Positions 7,272-11,848 of a stretch of DNA of 11,848 bases are shown piece after piece. Position 1 is the first letter of the stretch, and each line of letters begins with the position of its first letter. The position numbers were made by a program, and so were the translations under genes. The stretch is from Ktedonobacteraceae bacterium (lineage in GTDB: Bacteria; Chloroflexota; Ktedonobacteria; Ktedonobacterales; Ktedonobacteraceae): positions 1 to 11,848 of the forward strand of contig JAFMRP010000060.1 of NCBI GenBank assembly GCA_017354095.1. The letters run 5' to 3'. Under the pieces are notes generated by a model. It made no database searches, was not told where the DNA came from, and saw only the letters and a program-made list of their open reading frames with translations.

Positions 7272-8045
7272 ATGACTTTCTTACAGATGCTGCTGCTCTT
7301 CGTCGCAGCTGTGTGTGGCGGGACACTCAACTCGGTCGCGGGAGGAGGAACGTTCTTTACCTTTCCGGCTCTCCTCTTCACAGGCATCCCCCCTATTAAC
7401 GCTCAAGCCACGAGTGCCACTGCCCTCCTGCCTGGCGGCATTGCCAGCGTGGGTGCGTATCGCCGGGAGTTGGCGAAGATACCGCGGGGTATGCTCGTCA
7501 TGTTGGCTGGCTCAAGCCTGGTTGGAGGCGTATTTGGAGCCACATTACTGCTCCATACCTCACAGGATGTCTTTATCCACCTCGTCCCCTTCCTGCTCTT
7601 GATCGCCACGGTGCTGTTCGCCGGCAGCGGCTTTATCTCGGCCAGGCTGCGCGGGCGCAGTGAGCACAAGACACAACGATCGGCTATTTTGCTTGTTGGC
7701 ATATGCGTCGCCCAATTGCTGATTGCTACCTATGGCGGCTACTTCAGCGGCGGACAGAGTATTTTAATCATGACCGCGCTGGCGCTGATGGGCATAGAAA
7801 GCATCCATGAAATTAACGCACTGAAGACACTCCTGGCTTCCTGTATCAACAGTGTGGCGGTGATAACATTTATCATTGGAGGAGCTGTCACCTGGCATCT
7901 GGCCCTTCTTATGGCCGTCGGAGCAATCATTGGTGGTTACGGCGGCGCATATGTGGCGCGTAAAATAAATCCCAAATGGGTGCGCCTTTTCGTCATTCTG
8001 GTTGGCGTTGTCCTGACGATCTATTTTTTTGTCAAACCATCATAA
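7272..8045 (+). CDS. TSUP family (sulfite exporter TauE/SafE-like) membrane permease
   Basis: Integral membrane transporter of 257 aa, standard for the family, in which members move sulfite, sulfonates or other organic anions; the substrate is not readable from sequence. Two related halves are visible: GGTLNSVAGGGTFFTFPALL (16-35) and YGGYFSGGQSILIM (154-167) are the paired signature loops, followed by NALKTLLASCINS (182-194) and a GGYGGAYVARKINP tail (221-234). About eight hydrophobic segments span the length. The ATG at 7272 begins directly with the first membrane helix, as family members do; in-frame GTG 7215 and ATG 7224 would add a non-conserved extension lying inside the leader hairpin. 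The ribosome site before 7272 is weak (AAAGAAA), so expression may be low or controlled by the hairpin. It is convergent with the next gene, 6 bp apart. Confidence 0.9.
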   Translation: MTFLQMLLLFVAAVCGGTLNSVAGGGTFFTFPALLFTGIPPINAQATSATALLPGGIASVGAYRRELAKIPRGMLVMLAGSSLVGGVFGATLLLHTSQDVFIHLVPFLLLIATVLFAGSGFISARLRGRSEHKTQRSAILLVGICVAQLLIATYGGYFSGGQSILIMTALALMGIESIHEINALKTLLASCINSVAVITFIIGGAVTWHLALLMAVGAIIGGYGGAYVARKINPKWVRLFVILVGVVLTIYFFVKPS

Positions 8046-8051
8046 AACAGC

Positions 8052-9368
8052 CTATTGCGCCGTAAACTGGAACTTGCCTAGCATATTAATAAACGCCTGT
8101 GCGTTGACCTGGTCGAACAGGGCATCAGGGGCCTGCAGCTCGATCACATAGGCCTTACCCTGATGGACCGTAGCATAGACCACCACACGCTCTCGCTGCG
8201 TGTCTCCCTGGTAATAGGTAATGGCATAAATCCAGGTTTCACCTGCGATGGTCGTGGATGAGGTCCCGGTGGGCGGTGTGTAACCCGGACGACTCGCGTA
8301 GTTGGACTGGATATCCGCCATGACCACATCTGTAGCCGTGCTGGCCGTTGGTCCAAGCGCCTTAAAGCCCGCATATTCGTCGATCTGGCTTGGGTTGGTG
8401 AACTGAACGCCGCTAGCACTACCAGGGACGCCTAACTGCCAGCTCGCGACATATTCGGTCTGAAAACCGTAGTTGAGACAGGATTGCCCGCACCAGGTAA
8501 AACCCTGGTCGGGTGGTGGTGTCGGGACCGCGGTCGGCGATGGAATAGGCGTTGCGGTCGGTTCCTGCGTTGGCGATGGGGTCGGCGTGGGCGCGGTCGT
8601 GGGTGCAACCGTTGGCGTGACCGAGGCTTGCTGGTTGGTATTGCCTCTGGCGAAAAAAAGCAGCGCCAGGCCCGCTGTAATCAGCAGCACCACGGCACAG
8701 CAGATACCAGCAATCAGCAGTACCATACTGCCCGACTGCTGCTGTCGCTGCGGTGGTGGCGTCGGCGTGCCTCCCATCTCGCCCGGTCGCGAGGGTACAA
8801 AGCCCTGCGATCGCAGCGGATCAGCGCCAGCATAGCCAGGGTGCGCGAACGGGGTACTCTGCGCCGCTGCGCCCGGAGCGATAGATATCGCTTCGGTGGC
8901 ATCCTGGTAGAACTCGCCCTGCTGCTGTTGCAGATGCCCGGAGAAGGAACGGTAATCGCCTTCCGGCGGCCTGCCACTTTGCGATTGATAGGTCTGCGTA
9001 GGACTACCCTCCCACGTTCCACTGTGAGGGGGAGAGATATTGCCTGGATTGCTTGCACCCACCCCTCCCTGAGATGCGTACGCGCTGAGTAGAGAGCCTG
9101 GCGGCCTGCCCCCCTGGGAAGAGTTCCCAAGCTGACTGGGCGATTGAGGAAATACACGCGTAACGCCCGGTTGCTGGGGAGGACCGCCGAATTGCGATGG
9201 ATCTGTGGGCACAGGTGGCTTAAATAATCCGCCCGGACGCATTCCGGGAGAAGATGATGTCATCCCCATCCTGCTTGAGGATGGAGCCTGGGTCGCAACT
9301 GGCGTGCCACACTGGCCGCAGAATGCCTCTTCCTGGCGTACCTCGTTTCCACATGTGGGACATCTCAT
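8052..9368 (-). CDS. Zinc-ribbon, single-pass membrane protein with Pro/Thr linker and extracytoplasmic domain
   Basis: 438-aa protein of unknown function. Order: cytoplasmic zinc ribbon with Cys3, Cys6, Cys17 and Cys20 (CPTC and CGQC); a long Gly/Pro/Ser/Gln-rich disordered stretch (about 25-212); one membrane helix (about 214-240); a Pro/Thr/Ala linker (247-287) like those that hold surface domains off the membrane; and a folded outer domain (288-438) with two close cysteines, Cys293 and Cys297, that could form a disulfide. The topology is inferred from helix and linker. The ATG at 9368 begins exactly at the zinc ribbon and has GAGGA about 8 bases upstream; the frame continues 5' but without domain or ribosome site. 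The layout resembles stress-sensing or receptor-like membrane proteins in which a zinc ribbon faces the cytoplasm. It is divergent from the SPFH operon, a possible functional link. Confidence 0.85.
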   Translation of the reverse strand: MRCPTCGNEVRQEEAFCGQCGTPVATQAPSSSRMGMTSSSPGMRPGGLFKPPVPTDPSQFGGPPQQPGVTRVFPQSPSQLGNSSQGGRPPGSLLSAYASQGGVGASNPGNISPPHSGTWEGSPTQTYQSQSGRPPEGDYRSFSGHLQQQQGEFYQDATEAISIAPGAAAQSTPFAHPGYAGADPLRSQGFVPSRPGEMGGTPTPPPQRQQQSGSMVLLIAGICCAVVLLITAGLALLFFARGNTNQQASVTPTVAPTTAPTPTPSPTQEPTATPIPSPTAVPTPPPDQGFTWCGQSCLNYGFQTEYVASWQLGVPGSASGVQFTNPSQIDEYAGFKALGPTASTATDVVMADIQSNYASRPGYTPPTGTSSTTIAGETWIYAITYYQGDTQRERVVVYATVHQGKAYVIELQAPDALFDQVNAQAFINMLGKFQFTAQ

Positions 9369-9419
9369 CAGCAAATCCTCGCTCGCAAAACTGCTATTTA
9401 CTCCATAACAGTAGCGCCC

Positions 9420-9448
9420 ATTATAGCGTATATGTGAGCAATTGCCTA
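9420..9448 (-). promoter_or_regulatory. Sigma70-type promoter of the zinc-ribbon membrane protein gene
   Basis: On the minus strand TAGGCA (complement of 9443-9448, four of six matches) is followed after 17 bp by a perfect TATAAT (complement of 9420-9425). Transcription would begin near 9413, leaving about 45 nt of leader before the ATG at 9368. Confidence 0.65.
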
Positions 9449-9539
9449 GTACAAGGTCAGTGAACGCCAGGGCTTCCCATTCTAAAAAGCTGAACAATGC
9501 GAATTTGTGACTGGTTTCATACCCTCGGGGACGATATGG

Positions 9540-9548
9540 TGTTACAAT
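9540..9548 (+). promoter_or_regulatory. Candidate extended -10 promoter of the SPFH operon
   Basis: TGT followed by TACAAT (9543-9548) matches an extended -10 element with five of six consensus bases. No -35 box is found at standard spacing. Initiation near 9555 would produce a leader of about 170 nt covering the whole folded region 9581-9690. Confidence 0.4.
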
Positions 9549-9580
9549 ATATCGGAGGCGTCAAGCGTTTTTGTTGTAGG

Positions 9581-9690
9581 GCCAGGACTTTCCAGTTCTC
9601 TTCTGTCTCTTGCCTCGTCTCGCTACGCGAGCCTCGATCTGCAGAAGGAGAGGCGTCTCCCTCTCTTCATGAGGATCGGAAAGCCCTGGT
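9581..9690 (+). ncRNA. Candidate structured 5' leader RNA (multibranched) of the SPFH operon
   Basis: An outer helix pairs 9582-9593 (CCAGGACTTTCC) with 9678-9689 (GGAAAGCCCTGG), 11 of 12 positions paired with one A-C mismatch, plus a G-U at 9581/9690. Inside are CTTCTG (9600-9605) with CAGAAG (9642-9647), enclosing a CTCGC/GCGAG hairpin (9619-9631), and a GGAGA/TCTCC hairpin (9647-9660) with a GGCG loop; a weak CCTC/GAGG pairing follows. The closing helix ends 24 bases before the Shine-Dalgarno. The pairing is read by eye and matches no riboswitch class I recognise. It could be a cis-regulatory element, a protein-binding leader or an unrelated small RNA. Confidence 0.45.
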
Positions 9691-9724
9691 ATTAAGATCT
9701 TGTTTGAGATGATAGGAGGTATAT

Positions 9725-10645
9725 ATGCCAGGCATCCGTAACGTGGTTTCGACGCTGACCGACAACGGCGAGGAGGTAATGGGGCCAGAAATTCTCCTCT
9801 GGCACTATCCCCATAATGACATCTTGAATGGCTCGTTGTTAACCGTGGAGAGCAACCATTTCTGCGTCCTCAAGTCGCGCGGAGCTATTCTGAACGTCTA
9901 CGAAACAGGACAATATACTATCCAGACACCTGATCGTCCTCTTTTCGGCTCTCTACAACAAGCCTTCTATGGCGGACAGAGCCCATGGCAGTATGAGGCT
10001 CTCTACATCAATCGTGCCAAGCTCGTGCTGAGGACAAGCGGTATGGCCCTCTCACGAGAAATGGCCGAGATGGTCTACAGCGTGGATTACTATATTCATG
10101 TCGAGACACGCGAGGCGGCGGTACAGCTTGTTCAACACATGCCTTACCGGGGGCATGCATTGACAACGCAAGAGATCAATGCCTATGCCGGACCCGTCAT
10201 TGAGCAGGCGGTAAATCAGGTTGTGCAGATTACACCCCTCGAAGTTGTGAATGAAAAGATTCACGATCTTTCGCAGATTGTATTTCAGCACCTCCAGCAA
10301 TTCCTGGCGACTTATGGGATCGCACTCAATACGGTTAAAGTCCTGGTGTTCCCACGCGATGAGCGCATGAAGGCGCTGATTTCGCTTAAGGCCTTTGGCT
10401 TGAGCGAGATAGAGGCGGTGCGCTACTACACAGCGATGTTGATGGCGGAAAGCGGGATTGTCTCCGCTCCCAATATGGCGATTGGCCAACCCTTCAATAT
10501 CAATGGCATACAGCCATCCACAAATGCTGATCGCTACACAACCAGCCCATCACATGCTCCCGCACCCACTCCACCACGTGCATCGGCCCAACCGCCACAT
10601 GCACCAGCCCAACCACTGCATGCACCGGCCCAACCGCCCCGCTAG
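9725..10645 (+). CDS. SPFH/band-7 domain protein, YdjI (virion core protein)-like
   Basis: 306-aa cytoplasmic or membrane-peripheral scaffold of the SPFH superfamily, which forms oligomers at membranes. Residues about 20-100 match the YdjI-like start: ILLWHYPHNDILNGSLLTV (23-41), then the VLKSRG and TGQYTIQTPDRPLFG segments and FYGGQSPWQYEALYIN (81-96). The helical SPFH core continues to about 245. There is no transmembrane segment. The last 30 residues are a Pro/Ala/Gln/His tail of seven-residue repeats; many relatives instead end in a zinc ribbon, absent here. The ATG at 9725 has AGGAGGT at good spacing; a second AGGAGGT before in-frame Met19 (9779) is only one base away and unlikely to serve. 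It heads an operon with the 181-aa gene and follows a folded leader. In Bacillus subtilis YdjI acts with membrane partners YdjG and YdjH to localise PspA; a similar role here is inference. Confidence 0.82.
   Translation: MPGIRNVVSTLTDNGEEVMGPEILLWHYPHNDILNGSLLTVESNHFCVLKSRGAILNVYETGQYTIQTPDRPLFGSLQQAFYGGQSPWQYEALYINRAKLVLRTSGMALSREMAEMVYSVDYYIHVETREAAVQLVQHMPYRGHALTTQEINAYAGPVIEQAVNQVVQITPLEVVNEKIHDLSQIVFQHLQQFLATYGIALNTVKVLVFPRDERMKALISLKAFGLSEIEAVRYYTAMLMAESGIVSAPNMAIGQPFNINGIQPSTNADRYTTSPSHAPAPTPPRASAQPPHAPAQPLHAPAQPPR
10579..10641 (+). repeat. Three 21-bp tandem repeats encoding a heptapeptide tail
   Basis: Units 10579-10599, 10600-10620 and 10621-10641 are 21 bp each and nearly identical, sharing a TGCAxCxGCCCAACC core. 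They encode (R/H)A(S/P)AQP(P/L) three times at the very end of the SPFH protein. An irregular copy (HAPAPTPP) just before suggests decay of an older unit. Copy number is likely variable between strains by slippage without shifting the frame. Confidence 0.8.
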
Positions 10646-10662
10646 AGCAATGATCAAGGATT

Positions 10663-10685
10663 ACGGGCAAGTCGCGCTTGCCCGT
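10663..10685 (+). promoter_or_regulatory. Intercistronic hairpin between SPFH and 181-aa genes
   Basis: ACGGGCAAG (10663-10671) and CTTGCCCGT (10677-10685) form a perfect 9-bp stem with a TCGCG loop in the 57-bp gap. No T-run follows, so it is not a standard terminator. It ends just before the AAGGAG (10693-10698) of the next gene. Likely roles are RNA stability or partial attenuation that lowers the second gene relative to the first. Confidence 0.6.
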
Positions 10686-10702
10686 TAGCGGGAAGGAGCA
10701 AG

Positions 10703-11248
10703 ATGAGTTCACAGCCATCCAATAATCCGCTCGTGCAACAATTGCAATTGTTGCTCACGGGCTATGGTTACAACTTCTATAACAAGACAGATCAAGCACG
10801 CGCGGACGATTTGCTTGTGCGAGAGCGAGCCTCCTACTATCTTTCGCAGGCGGTATCTCTGCTCGCGCAATTGCGTAGCGAGTATCATACGCGCTTCATC
10901 CCTCCTCTGACACGGGCCAATCCTGATCCACCCCAGGAAGCCATGGCGCAAATACGAGCCATTGAGGCCGCCCAACAGGCACTTGCGAGTGTGGAATCTG
11001 GCATCCGCGGGATGTCAGTCCCGACCCAGGATCGTATATGGTGGCGCTTCCGGCAAGAGCAAGTCCTTGTGACACAGTTGCTTAACTTCGATCTGCTGCT
11101 CGTACGCGGCAGCGAGCAAATATATCAATATGTTTCACGCATAACTCCTGAGGATTGGGTGAGCCAGAGCAGTGGACTACGCCAGGTGACGCAACAACTG
11201 GCCCAGACAGTGAAGGAGCGGGAGCGCTTCCTACTGATACCGCTTTGA
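10703..11248 (+). CDS. Hypothetical helical protein, partner of the SPFH gene
   Basis: 181-aa protein that I do not recognise. It has no signal peptide or membrane segment, and no cysteines or catalytic motif. Most of it looks alpha-helical: Gln/Leu-rich start (9-20), a helix about 38-64, a Pro-rich break (IPPLTRANPDPP, about 66-77), another about 78-100, then 110-140 and a C-terminal helix 157-178. Aromatic and Arg-rich spots (YGYNFYNK at 21-28, RIWWRFRQEQ at 109-118) could be interaction surfaces. The ATG at 10703 has AAGGAG four bases upstream, so the gene is real and well translated. It sits 57 bp after the SPFH gene on the same strand, suggesting an accessory or binding partner of the SPFH scaffold. 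It is convergent with the JAMM gene, 14 bp apart, with no terminator seen between. Confidence 0.75.
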   Translation: MSSQPSNNPLVQQLQLLLTGYGYNFYNKTDQARADDLLVRERASYYLSQAVSLLAQLRSEYHTRFIPPLTRANPDPPQEAMAQIRAIEAAQQALASVESGIRGMSVPTQDRIWWRFRQEQVLVTQLLNFDLLLVRGSEQIYQYVSRITPEDWVSQSSGLRQVTQQLAQTVKERERFLLIPL

Positions 11249-11262
11249 GTTCATCAACGGTA

Positions 11263-11778
11263 TCATGGCTGTAGCTCCGCTTCTTCTGCGAGATGAACAC
11301 GTACCAACACCAGGCCTCGATCCTCATAATGATGGTAAGCTTTGAGCATGACCGTGGAAGTTACCGGACACTCAAAAGGACCCACCGCAATCAGCCAGAC
11401 CCAGGGGATGCACTGCTCTACATTTACACGCTGCATATTCTCGCGATCAGTGCTGCTGGCGCGGGCATAGCCGCCTGGATGGCTGTGGTAGACACCCACC
11501 ATCTCGCCTGGATAGCGCAGTTCAAGCTCCAGTAATTCCTGGGGATCGAACTCGAAATAGACAGGGGAACTGGCAATATTCCTCAATGGATGAGCCCGTG
11601 TGATATGCCAGTTCCCCTGGTCATCTCTCCGTCCGAGCAGCGCCCCACATGCCTCCATATGCCGTCGCTGGTAGGCATCCTCGCACAGGGTAAGCCACGC
11701 TGCTTTACTGATGTTTACGTACGCCTCAGAAGCGATACCTTCTCTCGCTACGGCCTTATTCTCCTCGTGTTTTTCCAC
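11263..11778 (-). CDS. JAMM/MPN+ (M67, Mov34/PAD-1 type) zinc metallopeptidase
   Basis: 171-aa protein with a complete JAMM active site: Glu42 (in MEACGALLG), then HSHPGGYARASSTD (98-111) giving His98, His100, Ser108 and Asp111 in exact HxH-x7-S-x2-D spacing. Family members hydrolyse isopeptide or peptide bonds after ubiquitin-like or sulfur-carrier proteins; bacterial examples include Mec of Mycobacterium tuberculosis, which frees cysteine from CysO, and JAB proteins beside E1-like enzymes. All metal and catalytic residues are present, so activity is likely; the substrate is unknown. The GTG at 11778 is the first usual start in the frame, but its ribosome site is poor and the frame stays open to 11838, so the true N-terminus is uncertain. 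Partners such as ThiF/E1-like or ThiS-like genes would lie beyond the right edge. The gene is convergent with the SPFH operon. Confidence 0.88.
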   Translation of the reverse strand: MEKHEENKAVAREGIASEAYVNISKAAWLTLCEDAYQRRHMEACGALLGRRDDQGNWHITRAHPLRNIASSPVYFEFDPQELLELELRYPGEMVGVYHSHPGGYARASSTDRENMQRVNVEQCIPWVWLIAVGPFECPVTSTVMLKAYHHYEDRGLVLVRVHLAEEAELQP

Positions 11779-11848
11779 TATTGCATCTCGGTCAAACCAT
11801 AGAACATTATCTGGTACTTCTACTAACTGTTGTGACGTTCACGTACCT
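11779..11848 (-). other. Upstream region of the JAMM gene at the window edge
   Basis: On the minus strand the JAMM frame is open from after a TGA at 11839-11841 to the GTG at 11778 with no ATG, GTG or TTG in between. Translated, the 20 codons look protein-like (it includes VEVPDNVLWFDRDAI), which could mean conserved coding sequence with a rare start or an upstream frameshift. No promoter or ribosome site is clear. Confidence 0.3.

Larger units (their letters stand above)
9369..9724. other. Divergent regulatory region between zinc-ribbon gene and SPFH operon
   Basis: These 356 bp hold a leftward promoter (9420-9448), a rightward extended -10 promoter (9540-9548), and a structured leader (9581-9690) followed by a strong Shine-Dalgarno (AGGAGGT, 9714-9720). 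Short open frames in it lack ribosome sites and recognisable products. Everything from about 9555 to 9724 is probably transcribed as 5' UTR of the SPFH gene. Confidence 0.6.

Noticed and set aside
8520..8640. GGCG/GTCGG-rich repetitive stretch as a DNA repeat element
   Set aside because: It is explained by the Pro/Thr/Ala linker codons of the minus-strand membrane protein.
8484..9092. Plus-strand frame of 202 codons over the zinc-ribbon gene
   Set aside because: It is Trp/Arg/Gly-rich because it is the complement of Pro/Thr/Gln repeats; no start signal.
9369..9497. N-terminal extension of the zinc-ribbon protein to 9497
   Set aside because: It crosses the clear TATAAT promoter at 9420-9425 and lacks a ribosome site; the ATG at 9368 begins at the zinc ribbon.
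10579..10641. CRISPR-like repeat array
   Set aside because: The three 21-bp units are contiguous with no spacers, in frame and part of a Pro-rich protein tail.
1..11848. Prophage, transposon or genomic island boundaries
   Set aside because: No integrase, transposase, tRNA, terminal repeats or abrupt composition change was seen; the SPFH label virion core protein is a family name and not evidence of phage.

Overview
The window is about 11.8 kb of dense, moderately GC-rich bacterial chromosome with nine protein-coding genes, short intergenic gaps, several GTG starts and good Shine-Dalgarno sequences. I see no rRNA, tRNA, IS element, integrase or CRISPR array. The mix of gene types (secreted S53 sedolisin-type protease, CoxL-like molybdenum hydroxylase subunit, membrane-anchored spermidine-synthase-like protein, zinc-ribbon/TM/Pro-Thr-linker surface protein, SPFH protein, JAMM protease) fits a soil Chloroflexota of the Ktedonobacteria kind. 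That assignment is an inference from gene style, with no phylogenetic marker in view.

Left part (1-2900): a minus-strand lipoprotein-type sedolisin (63-1841) with a strong hairpin just after its stop. It is divergent from a TetR-family regulator (2141-2860), which has a near-perfect sigma70 promoter and an inverted half-site pair over its -10 box. A hairpin with a U-tract on the minus strand (2864-2894) ends the next gene and may also end tetR.

Middle part (2901-8045): two minus-strand genes in tandem. They encode an 804-aa molybdopterin-binding hydroxylase large subunit with the form II CoxL signature AYRGAGR, without its usual FAD and 2Fe-2S subunits, and a membrane protein fused to a spermidine-synthase-like methyltransferase fold. 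Divergent from these is a TSUP (TauE/SafE) permease whose leader carries a perfect hairpin.

Right part (8052-11848): a minus-strand zinc-ribbon single-pass membrane protein; a divergent two-gene operon of a YdjI-like SPFH protein and an unrecognised 181-aa helical protein; and a convergent JAMM/MPN+ metalloprotease cut close to its start by the window edge. The 180 bp before the SPFH gene can fold as a roughly 110-nt multibranched RNA closed by a 12-position helix, ending just before the Shine-Dalgarno. This structured leader with its SPFH/unknown operon is the least explained part of the window and the best candidate for something undescribed.

Genes that probably work together: SPFH plus the 181-aa protein (tandem, 57-bp gap), perhaps with the divergent zinc-ribbon membrane protein. 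The other genes look like independent units.
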